The notes under the pieces were generated by a model, which did not search any database, had not been told where the DNA came from, and saw only the letters and a list, made by a program, of their open reading frames with translations. From Chloroflexota bacterium (GTDB lineage: Bacteria; Chloroflexota; Anaerolineae; UBA2200), in the NCBI GenBank assembly GCA_030607875.1, contig JAUWJD010000001.1:1-64000 (forward strand): a DNA stretch of 64,000 nt. The letters are read 5' to 3'. Below are positions 26,237 to 37,500 of the stretch, piece by piece (the stretch's first letter is position 1; each line of letters starts with the position of its first letter). The position numbers and the translations under genes are program-made.

Positions 26237-26276
26237 AAGACAGGCCCTCGTCAGCGAACTGACGAGGCCCCGTCTT
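26237..26276. terminator. Second hairpin between the same convergent genes
   Basis: CTCGTCAG (26247-26254) and CTGACGAG (26259-26266) pair around CGAA. The stem continues through GGC/GCC and AAGAC/GTCTT with small bulges. On the minus strand it lies 25 bases after the 1561-aa gene's stop and probably ends that transcript. Confidence 0.6.
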
Positions 26277-26300
26277 GGATCTGCGAAGGCGGTAGTCGAG

Positions 26301-29300
26301 CTACCGCGTAGCCCGCCGCATGATGATGGGCAGATAGATGTACCTCACCTCTGGTAGCTCCGCAAAGAACACGTAGCTATACCCCTGGCGGCTATTGGAC
26401 ACCACAATGGCTCGCACCAATGCTGTACGAGGCACCGTATCAGAGACCAGCCTAGTAAAAGCATAGCCGTTGATATCGGTGGACGTCGTGTAGGCTGTGC
26501 CCATACTCTCGTAAAAATGTCCATAGTCGGTGACGAACTCTATCTCCACACCATCGAGGACGTGGTTGCGGAACTCATCCATCACCAACGCCGAAACCTG
26601 TGAGATCGACCTTCCATCAGCGTAGATGGTCTGCGGGATTCCCCAGACCTCGACCAGCCAGGGTTCACCCGGCAGGAAGAGCACGTTGGTCGTGGTCACG
26701 ACTGAGTCTGCTGTTGCCGTCAGAGTGACCGTCCCCGCGATAGACTGCGAAGTCAGTGTCCCAGTTACCAGGCCACCCACTGTCCAGCGAGGCAGAGTTC
26801 TCATCCCCGACTCGCGGAAGATGCCCAGATCAGTCTCCAACGTCACCAGCGTGCCGTCCTCGACAACGGTGTCGCTGCAATCTTCCACCCTGGCTACGAC
26901 GATGATGTCGTAGAAATTCACATCCCCGTTGATCGGTATCTGGCCTGGGTCGGCCGTGATTTGGACATCTTCTGACAGGCCAGGCAGGATGTTGAGGTTG
27001 GTAAAGCCTGGGAAAGCAGGGGGAGAGACCACGTCAATCTGTTCCAGAGTAACCGGCCACGTTGTCAAGAGCTTGTCCAAGGAGGTGACCGTCGTGGAGA
27101 CCACGCCCCCGCGCGTGTAGGCCATTTCAGGCGAAGCACGCACATAGTTGTACTGTGATGCAAACTGTACAGGTGTGCCATCCTTGACTAGGTTGCCACA
27201 GATATCATACACCATTGCCTCGATCACCGCCTGACCACCGCAGTTGCGGATGCTGGGCGGAACCGGCGCAGCCACACTGATCAGATCAGCGGGGCCTGGC
27301 TCAAGCATCAAACTCGTGATAGCGACAATGGAATCAGCCGTAGCGCTGATCACTGCCGTGCCCATGGTGCAGTCCGATTTGAAGGTGGTACGAGCCACGC
27401 CGTTCGTCGTGCTCACGACCGACGGCGTCGTGAAGGTGCCCAAGCCGTTCACCGTAAACGTGACCACCGTACCATCCTGCACGTTATTGCCACCGCAGTC
27501 GCGGACTACTGCCCGGATCTCGGCGTAGAAACCACCCACCTGCAGCACGTCCGGCGAAGAGCTGAGGCTAATGGTATCTGGCAGGCCTTCCTCCAGGTCG
27601 ACCGTGATCAAATCGGTCGCCTCCTGGGTCTCACGCCGAGCCAGGATGTATACGTGCAGTACGCGCGGCCCAAAAAGGTACCCCTTGGTGCGCAGCGTCG
27701 AGGTAGCGACGCCATTGACCGTTGCGGTCAGCCTGGGGTACATGTCCCCACGCTCACCTTCCACCACGTTAAAGTTCACCTCCGTACCGTCTTCAACCAG
27801 GTTGCCAAAGGCATCCCTAACGGTAGCCGTGACCACTGCCTCATCGCCACAAAGGCGGATGAGTGTAGGATACCACGTTGAAGTGATCACGTCAGGAAAG
27901 CCAGGCAGGAACTGCACCTGCACCGTGTCCGTAGGCATACCCGCACACGCCGGCATGACCTGTGCTGTTACCGTCGCAGTGGTGACCGTCATACTAGAGG
28001 CCAGCGCAGCGAATGCTACACCATTCGTCGTCGTAGCAACGAGCGTAGTGTCACTCGAAACCGGGAAGGACCCTGCAGTAGTGGTCAGGGAAACTGGCAC
28101 GCCATGCACCAGATTGCTGTTGCTGTCGGTGACGGTGATGCGTAACGTCGTGGTCACTGTGCCATTGCTGACCCCGATTGCCGGTGGATGAGCCGAGATA
28201 CCCACCAAAGTCGGTACCACTACGGAGACCCACACCTGGCCACTGCTGTTATTGCCGGCCGCAGGATCTGGAACACTTGAGACAATCTCAGCAACGTTCG
28301 GGCGGTTGACAGGAACACACCAGGACGACGACTGATCAGGCCGCGCCACCAGGGTGATCACACCCGTTGCACCAGGAGCCAGATCACCGACGTCCCACAC
28401 CCATTTGCGCGGCGCGACCAAAGTCGGAGGCTCATTATCGGGTGAGGAACTGGAACGCACGCGCAGGAAATTGACCGGCAGCGTATCGGTGATCGTGGTA
28501 TTGGTTGCTATCTCCGGCCCGCTGTTGCCGTAGGTGATGGTATAGGTCACTTCCTGACCAGAGTTCAGCGACGTTGGGAACGCGCTCTTGGAGATGTACA
28601 GGTCTGCGGCCTGGAAAGTGACGGTTGTCGTATCCGTAATGATGGGATAGAGCAGCGCAGACGTGGGCGTGATGATATGACCATCATACACCGTGGCCCA
28701 GATGTTCGCAATGCCAGGAGTCGTGGTTGTGGTGAGCGTAGTGGTGATCCGCCCCTGTGTTGCCACTACGCCACCCGAGCGGAAGGCATCAATAAAGACT
28801 GGAGCGCCACCAACCGGACGCACCTCGATGGTGTGCGCGCCCACGCTGGGCCAGGTAGCGATGACATCCTCAACGCGGAACTCGTTCACCACAGGGCTGG
28901 CCATGTTGATGGTCGTCACCAGACCGCCATCAACGTACACATCTGCCGAACCAGCGGTCGTGCGCTTCATGTACAGCAATGACACTGCTTGGCCGGTAAA
29001 GCCCCACGAGATACTCTCTGAGCTAACTGATGCTCGGGCAACCGCACCGCCACTAGCACGCTGGTAAGGTGGGGTGCTCAGAATCGTCCAACCGGCAGTC
29101 CTTGTAACAGCACCGCCTTCGGCCTCAGCGTAGCCATAGGGCACGCTGCCCAGACTGGTGGTGATGCCGATCATTGTGCCTGGCTGCGCACGGGTTCCAG
29201 CTACGTCGCGAACGGTGGCCGTGATCGCGGATGTGGACATGCCGTCCGCAGGCAGGCTGGTTGGATCAGCTTCAACGGTAATGGTATACGGCACACAGAG

Positions 29301-30986
29301 GGCCGGGTCATAGATCACAGTTCCCAATGGCGCCGGGTTGTCATAGTCATGCCAGATCTCGTCCTCGATTGCACGATAGGTGCCCACGCCCCAGTAATTG
29401 TACGTGGCCGTAATGTCGGCGCGGTATCTGTACAATTCTAGCTCATAACCACTGTCGCCATAGACCTGATTGGCATTGGCGACACTGCCGCCGATGATCA
29501 ACTGCCGCCCAGCCCAAGTCCAGGGTGCACCGATATCCCGCCCGACGTGAATACCCCTGGTGCCACCAGTGATGGTGTTCCCATGCACATCCACAGTCTG
29601 CGCGCTGAGGGCGACGAGTGACTCCTGCCAGATGCGGACGCCCTGCTCACAGCCGGTGATGCTGTTCGCAGACAGGGTCAGGCCTGCGGCGTCATCGCGT
29701 ACGTAGATACCCGCTTCGCCTGCCGCACCTGAGCCGGTGATGGTGTTGCCAGAGACCACCGAGCCCGCATAGGACTCCGCAACGAGGATGTCATAGTCGT
29801 AACCGGCAGTACCGCCGTTTGAATAGAAAGTGCTGCCAGAGACTGTGGTTGGTGCCGTTGAAGCACCAGTTGGGTCTTCCAGCCATACCCCCACCCTGGC
29901 GTTGTTGTAGACGGTGCTGTCACTGATTACGCCGCTGGAACCCCGCAGCCGCATGCCGTAATTGAAACCATGGATGACGTTGTTCTCGATGCGATAGCCA
30001 GTCAGAAACACCCAAGGAGGCCCAGTTGCGATATCAAAGTTTCGAATGCCGTATGTCGCCCCGGAGCTCTGGATGGTAAAACCCGATATGTTAACGTCGC
30101 TGGACAGCAACTCGACCGCCGTATTGACCGCAGGCAGCACGGTGATGATTGTGGTAGCTGGACTTGCCCCGGACAGGCTGATGGGCTTGGTCACCGTGAT
30201 ATACTGATTGTATGTGCCCGGCCGGACAGTGACGGTGCCATAGTCAGCCACGGCCGCAATGCCGTCGCGAATGCTGTTGAACGCGGTGACACCCCACAGG
30301 TGACCATCATTGGTACCGGCCGAGGTATAGCCATCGTCCACCCAAACGCGCGTCGGCAAGAAGCGGACTGCATCCGCCACCACATTGTTGCCTGTGCCCC
30401 CTACGGTAGTGGAATCGTCCAATTCCACGTATCCCACGGTGCCCCTGACGAACCGATAGCGTCCCAAGGTGAGCCATCCAGAGTCCGCGCCGCCGGGGGC
30501 AGCAGTCCCGTCCGCCTTTTGCTGCTGGTTCACGCGGTGGCTTGCAGTGCCTCCGTCGTAGTAGATGGTGTAAAGGGCATCGTCCCTTTGCGTGCCAGCG
30601 GTCGAGTTGGCCCAATAGTGCACCTGTACTTGATACCTACCCTCGTCCAGATCAGGCCGCCATTCGGCAACGTCTGCACTGTCATCCGCAGCCGTATAAA
30701 TACAGTCTCCCTGATATCCGCCAGCACCAAAGGCCAGCCAGTTGCCCGTAGGATAGGGCGGAGGAGGACTGAAGCCTGGTACATCGCCATCATCGATCAC
30801 GTAACCGGTCGTTGACGGCAGTGCCTGAATACCGGCGTCAGGCCCAAAGGGCTCATCAGGCGCAGCCCATCCACTTTCTGGTCCCTGCGCCCAGGCGGGA
30901 AGCAAAGCCAGTGCCCCGAAGAGCGCACCGACCAAGAAAAAGAATGCGAGCACTGACTTGAGAATGCATAGTCCACGACGATTCAT
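26301..30986 (-). CDS. Secreted modular adhesin-like protein (golvesin, beta-helix, DUF11, invasin Ig domains)
   Basis: This 1561-aa protein reads, from the N-terminus: signal peptide (1-35); golvesin-like beta domain (about 59-213, VIDDGDVPGF to DAVRFLP); right-handed beta-helix of NosD/Pbh1 type (about 215-546); an invasin Ig domain carrying an inserted carbohydrate-binding-like module (about 568-760, WGFTGQAVSLLY to FIDAFRSG); a DUF11 domain (about 796-923); six tandem invasin-type Ig domains (about 925-1545); and the tail YLPIIMRRATR. The ATG at 30986 is preceded by AGGAGGGG. An upstream in-frame ATG would start inside leader-repeat copy 4. The protein is predicted to be extracellular and to bind surfaces, glycans or cells. 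No enzymatic motif was recognised. Confidence 0.82.
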   Translation of the reverse strand: MNRRGLCILKSVLAFFFLVGALFGALALLPAWAQGPESGWAAPDEPFGPDAGIQALPSTTGYVIDDGDVPGFSPPPPYPTGNWLAFGAGGYQGDCIYTAADDSADVAEWRPDLDEGRYQVQVHYWANSTAGTQRDDALYTIYYDGGTASHRVNQQQKADGTAAPGGADSGWLTLGRYRFVRGTVGYVELDDSTTVGGTGNNVVADAVRFLPTRVWVDDGYTSAGTNDGHLWGVTAFNSIRDGIAAVADYGTVTVRPGTYNQYITVTKPISLSGASPATTIITVLPAVNTAVELLSSDVNISGFTIQSSGATYGIRNFDIATGPPWVFLTGYRIENNVIHGFNYGMRLRGSSGVISDSTVYNNARVGVWLEDPTGASTAPTTVSGSTFYSNGGTAGYDYDILVAESYAGSVVSGNTITGSGAAGEAGIYVRDDAAGLTLSANSITGCEQGVRIWQESLVALSAQTVDVHGNTITGGTRGIHVGRDIGAPWTWAGRQLIIGGSVANANQVYGDSGYELELYRYRADITATYNYWGVGTYRAIEDEIWHDYDNPAPLGTVIYDPALCVPYTITVEADPTSLPADGMSTSAITATVRDVAGTRAQPGTMIGITTSLGSVPYGYAEAEGGAVTRTAGWTILSTPPYQRASGGAVARASVSSESISWGFTGQAVSLLYMKRTTAGSADVYVDGGLVTTINMASPVVNEFRVEDVIATWPSVGAHTIEVRPVGGAPVFIDAFRSGGVVATQGRITTTLTTTTTPGIANIWATVYDGHIITPTSALLYPIITDTTTVTFQAADLYISKSAFPTSLNSGQEVTYTITYGNSGPEIATNTTITDTLPVNFLRVRSSSSPDNEPPTLVAPRKWVWDVGDLAPGATGVITLVARPDQSSSWCVPVNRPNVAEIVSSVPDPAAGNNSSGQVWVSVVVPTLVGISAHPPAIGVSNGTVTTTLRITVTDSNSNLVHGVPVSLTTTAGSFPVSSDTTLVATTTNGVAFAALASSMTVTTATVTAQVMPACAGMPTDTVQVQFLPGFPDVITSTWYPTLIRLCGDEAVVTATVRDAFGNLVEDGTEVNFNVVEGERGDMYPRLTATVNGVATSTLRTKGYLFGPRVLHVYILARRETQEATDLITVDLEEGLPDTISLSSSPDVLQVGGFYAEIRAVVRDCGGNNVQDGTVVTFTVNGLGTFTTPSVVSTTNGVARTTFKSDCTMGTAVISATADSIVAITSLMLEPGPADLISVAAPVPPSIRNCGGQAVIEAMVYDICGNLVKDGTPVQFASQYNYVRASPEMAYTRGGVVSTTVTSLDKLLTTWPVTLEQIDVVSPPAFPGFTNLNILPGLSEDVQITADPGQIPINGDVNFYDIIVVARVEDCSDTVVEDGTLVTLETDLGIFRESGMRTLPRWTVGGLVTGTLTSQSIAGTVTLTATADSVVTTTNVLFLPGEPWLVEVWGIPQTIYADGRSISQVSALVMDEFRNHVLDGVEIEFVTDYGHFYESMGTAYTTSTDINGYAFTRLVSDTVPRTALVRAIVVSNSRQGYSYVFFAELPEVRYIYLPIIMRRATR

Positions 30987-31000
30987 CTTCACCCCTCCTG

Positions 31001-31079
31001 CTACTGCTTCGTGCACCGAAGGTTGCTAAACCCCTTGGGCTCGATTGTCACATAGAAACGCGTGCCTGAGTTTGACAAT
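31001..31079 (-). repeat. Dispersed leader repeat, copy 4
   Basis: Read toward the 1561-aa protein gene it contains ATTGTCAAACTCAGGCACGC, GGGGTTTAGCAACCTTCGG and GTGCACGAAGCAGTA, then immediately the ribosome site AGGAGGGG. CTTCG and CGAAG can form a small stem around GTGCA. Confidence 0.7.
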
Positions 31080-31090
31080 CCCGTCGAGCG

Positions 31091-31141
31091 ATCGCCCGCA
31101 GGTGCCCACGGGGCATGCACAGCACATGCAGAGCACGAACT
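31091..31141 (+). repeat. GC-rich intergenic repeat unit B, copy 2
   Basis: It matches 21205-21257 except for single-base changes, and contains TGCCC/GGGCA and the tandem CATGCA-type repeats. It lies upstream of leader copy 4 when read toward the 1561-aa gene. Confidence 0.75.
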
Positions 31142-31340
31142 GTCGACGCAACACCCTGTGGATGGTGCACTGCGTGTTATCCATTGCCGATGACGTGACA
31201 GATTTTCAAAAGATACGGCTCATTTTCCGCGCAGACGGATGCCTGAATTGGCAAACTTCGGAAGTCTGGCCAATGGCTTTTGCCGCTGAGCGCGCACGTA
31301 AGCACGCAGAGACAGGGAGGTCACCTTTGGCCTCCCTTCT

Positions 31341-31421
31341 CTTACTGCCTCGTGCACCGAAGATTCCTAAACCCCTTTGGCTCGATTATCACACAAGAAC
31401 GACTGCCCGAGTCCAGCAATC
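31341..31421 (-). repeat. Dispersed leader repeat, copy 5 (orphan)
   Basis: It has the same order of elements as copy 4, with GGGGTTTAGGAATCTTCGG and GTGCACGAGGCAGTAAGAG. In the small CTTCG stem an A-to-G change is tolerated as a wobble pair. No gene starts behind it, so it may be the remnant of a deleted gene's leader. Confidence 0.65.
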
Positions 31422-31531
31422 CCGTCGAGCCATCCCGTCGGTGCGGGACCCTTCGGCTGTCGCCCGTCGCCCGCAGGTGCCCACGGGGCATGCAGAGCAC
31501 ATGCACAGCCAGGGCATGCAGAGCACGGACT
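31418..31531. repeat. Repeat unit C (copy 2) followed by unit B (copy 3)
   Basis: 31418-31461 repeats 5397-5440 nearly base for base. It is directly followed by unit B (31461-31531), which here has an extra internal segment ending GGGCATGCAGAGCACGGACT. The same strand orientation is kept as in the other B copies. Confidence 0.75.
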
Positions 31532-31593
31532 TTTGACGCAGTACCCTGTGCCTCACCTCTGCGAGCTCTGCGCTCTCCGAGGTGCTTCCCAGA

Positions 31594-34500
31594 CTAGCGA
31601 TAGCGATTCTTCACGATGATCGGCAGGTACGCCTTCCAGCGCATACTGGGCGGCGGCGTAGGCGTGGGCTCGAAGTAAAAGTCCACGTAGGTTTCGGCAC
31701 GCCTGCCGCCAGCTGTGGCCGCCACACGTGCTATGCCAGGTGTGGTACTGGAGATCAAGACAGCGCTGGCCCTGCCGCCCAGGGTAGATGTGCTGTACGA
31801 TATCCCGGTTTCGAAGCGGCCCAGATCGGTGGAAAAGACCACTGCCGTCCTATCGGCGACATGATTGCCAAAGAGATCCTTTATCTCCGCACTGATGGTG
31901 GAAGTATACACACCATTGGCCGGAATAGACCAGGGATCAGCCGTGAGCAAGATCTCAAAGGGCGGACCGGGGATGTATTCGACAACCACGTTGGCCTCGC
32001 GCTCGCCAGAGGTCACCCGGATGATTGCTGAGCCAGCCACCTCAGGTGAAGTCAGGGTTGAGAATGCCCAACCGCTGGCGGTGGTCGTCGATTGCGGCGT
32101 TAAGCTGCCCTGACCAGAAGCGATGGTAAAGGTAACCAGCGTGCCATCCGTCACCGGATAGCCGCCACAATCCAAGACGCGCACCCTGACCGTTGCCCGG
32201 CTGCCACCCGCCATCAGCCGCGGCGGTTCCACTGATGCCTCTATGTAATCAGGCGGGCCGACCAGGAAGGTGATCCCGTACTGATCAACCACCGAAGTCC
32301 GGTACCGCTCTGGCCAAGCCCACACCGTAGCCGGACCTGGTACGGTGCCAGCGGATATGATGGCCTGCGCCACGCCGTTGGTCGTACGCCCGCCGTCTAT
32401 CGGTTCGACATCGCCCTGTGGTGTCACATCAAAGACGACCACCGTTCCATCTGTGACGAAATTGCCATAGCGATCTTTCACTACCACTGTCGCCAGGGCC
32501 GTGCCCACACAGCCGGGAATGACGCCCGGCTCGACCGAGATGATCTCGATGGAATGGGGTTCACCAGCGCTGAAGGTCACAGCCACAGCAGCTGAATCCG
32601 CTCCTACTGCCCCTCTGACGATCGCTGTGCCAACCACTCTCGAGGTCAATAGAACGTCGGCCACGCCGCCCAGCGTGTTGCCGAAGGTCGTGCTGATCAT
32701 CGTATCCGTGAAGTAACCAAAGCTCGTGGTAAATGTCACCACGGTCCCATCCAGGACGGGGTTACCGAATTCGTCTGTGGTGATCACAGTGATAGCCGAG
32801 TTGTTGCCTACCGTCAGGTCGGTCGGATCGGCGGTAATGGTCACCCGTGGTTCACCAGGTACGAAGCGCACCGTGGTGGTGCCAACGGCCGAACCAGCAA
32901 ACGCTGATACGGTGGCTGTAACTGCCGCTGCGCCTGAGGTCAGAACAGTGGAAGCGCGGCCTTGCACCGTGGGGACAACCAGCGGAGCGATGGTGCCATC
33001 CGTGGTCGCAAAGGCCACCGAAGTGCCATCCGTAACCGCGTTGCCAAGCCGGTCAACAACCACAGCCTCGATGATAGAAGTAGCCCCTCCTACCACTATT
33101 TCATCCGGGTCAGCGGTAAGCGTGATCCTGCGTGGATTGAGTGGCGTAAAGACCACCTGCGTCGTAGCGCTGATCGAATCCACAGTCGCCGTGATTATCG
33201 CGGTTCCGGCCACTGTTCCCGAGGTCAGATTGACTGCCACCGCGCCATCAGTTGTGTAACGCACCCGCTCCTGGGCCGCTGGGAACCCTCCCAAGCTGGT
33301 CTTGAACGTTACAGGCGTCCCATTGGCTATCGGATTGCCGTACACGTCCCAAATCGTAGCGCGGAGCAGAGAGGTGTTGCCGTCCACCGGAATGCTGCCT
33401 GGCATCGCTGTCAGCGTCATGGTCACCGGCACGCCTGGCACGATGGTGGTCGTGATCCTCCTGGTATTGTTGCCTCTTCTGGGGTCAACGGTGCGCGACT
33501 CGATGACCGCCGTGTTGGTGATCACTGTCTCAGATGGCCAGAAGCGGTTCTCGGCCACGATACCACCAAAGACAATGATCCCGCTTTCTCCAGATGCCAG
33601 GGAGCCCAGCGGCCACTGATACTGCAGGTGTGGTATCACCGTCACCGGTGTCGTGTTGAAGAAAGCATCGCGCAGCCAAGCACTATCGAGCACGCCGTCC
33701 TCGATGACATCGTCAAGGTAGGCATTAGTGGCGGTGATCGGGCCTAGGTTCTGATACTCGATGGTAAAGGTGATGCGGTGTCCGACAGACACCGGGTCCG
33801 TTGGCTGAATCGTCTTGGTGATGATCAGATCAGCCGGATCAAAGCGCACGTCGGCAAAGCCGTGCAGCAAAACTGGGACGGCGGTGACCGTCTCCGACAC
33901 GGCGGTAGCGGCTACTGTAGCGATACCCACAGTTGTCTCAGAGGTCAGCACAGCCAGGGCCTGCTCACCGCTGGTGGTCAGACCGGAGCGGAAAGCATCC
34001 ATCCAGATTCGCCCAGTGCCCACACGATGCGTCAGTCGCAGTAAGTGCGTGTCGGTGGGGCTGCCACTCCAGGTGAAGGTTCTTTCAGCCCGCCAGGTGA
34101 GCGGACCGCTCATATCGATGCTGCCCAGGAAACTGCCGTCCACGTACACGTCACCGATTCCACCAGCTGGTGCCAGGCGGTAAACGATGGAGGCGCCGTT
34201 CCCACGGAAATTCCAATAGACGGAAGCACCATCCACCGTTGTACCGATGTAGCTGCCACCACTCGCCGCAGCGTGAGAACTGGTGGGCCAGCTACCGGGT
34301 GGCGACTGGTTCACGTCCGCGTCCTCCGCATATCCGTAAAGCATTGAGCCGAGGGACGTGGTGAAACCAACGAAGAAGCCATCCAGCACCGGATTCCCGC
34401 CGGTATCCAGCACCACTGCCGTGATCGTCGAGGTGGACAGGCCATCAGCCGGGATGGCCGGAGGATCAGCCTCGGCCAGACATTGCTGCGCGGGGCCAAC

Positions 34501-37500
34501 ACCGACGATCACAGTACCCAGGCCGGTAACGCTGCCGGCGGTGGCACTGATCGTCGCTGTACCCCTGACCGGCGGCCGGCTCCAGAAGGTCAGCGTGATA
34601 CGGCCATTGGCGTTGGTGGTACGTGTCCTATGTGTCACCGTACCGGCCGCATCGAAGGCACCCAGGTTTGTGGTAATGTATACTGTCCACGCGGAAACCG
34701 GATTGCCACAGTGGTCGGTGACCGTGATGCGAATCGTTGAAGACGAGTCAACCAGAATGCTCGGTGGCTGGGCGGTAACGGTCACCATGGCTGGCTCATC
34801 CGCGACGAGGCTCACCCAGGCAGATGCGTCGTTATCCGCCAGGTTCAGATCCGCCATCGGCGAGCCGATGGAGACGGTATTGGTAACTATCCCGCGCCAG
34901 TCTATGCAAGGGCGACGCGCAGTAAGCGTGATGACCCCAGTACCACCAGGCAGCACATCACCTGCCTGCCAGACCCATACATCGCTGCTTGGGCTCTGCG
35001 GCGCACCCAGATAAGGCGACGATTGCGAACTGACGTAGATCAGTGGCATCGGCAAGGTATCGGTGATACGCGTGTCCGTAGCCACGGCCGGACCTACGTT
35101 GGCATAGGAAAGCGTGAAGGTCACCAACGCATCAGGCAGTACGTCCACCGGGGAAGCCTGCTTGGAAATCGTCAAGTCTACACACTGAAATTCCACCGTC
35201 GTCGTGTCGTATGGAGGACCGTAGATGGCCTCCACGCGGGGATCTACAGCGGTGCCTGTAATGGTCGCCGTAGTGCACATCTGCTCCGAGGTCAGCACCG
35301 CCGTGGTCACGCCGTTTGTTGTGTCGACGCCCGAACGCAACGCGTCCACATAGATCGGGCCGGTATCGCACTTGACGTCGATGTAGTGTGTCACAGCAGG
35401 GTCGAGCCCGGTGACGATCGCCGTCTCCCGTTGCCACTCCGTGGAAGCAGCCGACATGTCCAGGGTCTTTCTAATTACACCATCCACAAACACCTGAGCC
35501 TGACCACCGGTTGTGGTACGCCGATAGATCAGTGACACCGCACTGCCAGTGAACTCCCACTGCAGCAAAGCGCCTGGCGTACTGGTGCGCAGATAGTAGC
35601 CACTGCTGGCATTTGCATTCGCCACGAGTGTCCAGTCTCCGGTGGAGGTGATTACCTCCGAAGACTCGGCTTCCACGTATTCGTACGGTAACGTGCCATA
35701 ATCGGTTGCAAATCCGACCATCGTGCCATCATAGGCCAGGTTGCCACACTGGTCATACACGGTCGCCGTGATGATCGCCGTGGACACACCGTTCGCCGCG
35801 ATCCCCGTCGGAGCGCGCTGCAAGAGCACACTTGCCGGCACCGAGGGCATGATCTCCACCGGTACCGAGCGGGACAAACTCCCTACGGTGGCCGTCACCG
35901 AAACCGTGCCAGCGATGTCGCCAGAGTCGAGGATGGTCAGGTGATAGCCATTCGGATCTAGAGTGCCATAACGCCACTCTAGGTGCTCGCCCAAAGCACC
36001 ACTCACGGTCCACGTGATAGACTCCCCAACGTTCGGGTTGCCGAACTGGTCCGTAACGGTCACTGCAATCGTCGATTTCCTGGGGTATCCGGCGGGCCGG
36101 CAGCTCCACACCCAGATACTGTGTGGTGCAGCCGAGAAGGTCATTGAGTAAGGCAGCCCGGGCTCGATCTGTACAGTCGTCGTCACAACTCCCGCGTTTG
36201 CTACAGTAGCAGTGATCGTCGCCGTCCCCACCATGCTCCCGGGCGTGAACATCGCCACAGCCTGGCAGCCACCCGTGTGAGCCACCACACTCGATGCTGG
36301 AGGACCGCCCAGCCCACCCAGGTCCGTCTCAAAGGTGACCGGTGTGGTGTCAAGGAGACAGCAGCCTCCTCCACGACCTTCGGCTGTGATCGCAATGGCC
36401 GGACCACCTGCATGCACGGTAGGTTGTGCCGGCGTCAAGGTCAGTGCGATGGCAGGATTCCAATCCACGTTCATCGGTGTCGGACGATGGATATCCTTCG
36501 GCGGGACCGTTCCTCTGGTCGGCGGTGGCTGGCGCCCCCACCAGTTGCCTTCAGCATCGACGATTGCGGTAGCGGCTGGTGGGACACTCCTCAATCCAAA
36601 GCGCCCATTACCATAGATATGGTTGCAGTTTATCAGCGGTGGCCAGTTGAAGGCCGCTAGCAGCACGCCGTCGTTGCTGTTGTCCAGGATGCGGTTGTAG
36701 CGGATCACACCGCCTGCATTCGTGCCGCCGACCCAGATGCCCGCCGTGTCGGTGCTGCCGCCAGCCGTACCAACGTCGTAAACCGTGTTGTATTCAACGG
36801 TCGTGTTGGTCGTGGAGTAGAGCACGATGCCACCCTCGTTGAAACCGGATGGACTGTTGACCTGGTTGGTGCCATACACTGTGTTACTCACCACTTGCGT
36901 ATTGACACAGTTCAACCCGGCAACGATGCCGTTCCAAGAGACGTCGTAGATACGGTTGTCGGACACCACGTTTCCGGTGCTTGTGCCCCCCGAGCTGAAC
37001 ACACGCAGGCCGAAGCCATCGTTGTCATAAATGTGATTGTGCGAGATCATGTTGTTGCTGCCAGTGTGCAGGTCGAAACCGAAGCCACTGTTGTTGTCAA
37101 GTGAGTTGTCTGCAAAGTAGCCGTCGTTGACGTAGGTTGCCGTGATGGCACCTGTCACGCACTGATCGATCACGTTGTCAGTTACGCTGACTCCATCGAG
37201 GCTGTTGGCACTGCGGCCATCTAGCTTCAGGCCATAGCCCCAGTTGCGAATCAAGAAGCCTTCGATGGTCGTCCCATCGGCAAACCGCGTGACGAGGATG
37301 CCGTTGCCTGTGCCAGAGCCGACAAGCGTCGAAGTAGCGCCACTTCCATCGCCATCGAGGTACAGCGGCTTGTTGATGGTGACCGGAAGCGTATACACAC
37401 CGCTCAGCACGTGCACCGTGCCCCCGCTGCGCACTACAGCTATCCCATCCGGCATGTTACTGAAAGCGTCAAAGCCCCAGATGTGGCCGTCATTGAGGCA

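Larger units (their letters stand above)
30987..31593. other. Gene-free interval of 607 bases built from repeats
   Basis: Between the two adhesin genes lie leader-repeat copies 4 and 5, unit B copies 2 and 3 and one unit C, arranged as a partial tandem duplication. The part between them (31180-31335) holds a GGGAGG/CCTCCC hairpin (31317-31338). It contains no protein-like frame. It may include the decayed start of a lost gene, because copy 5 no longer precedes a start codon. Confidence 0.6.

Noticed and set aside
31091-31531. CRISPR-like array suggested by recurrent short repeats
   Set aside because: The repeats differ in length and spacing, have no unique spacers of constant size, and no cas genes are nearby.
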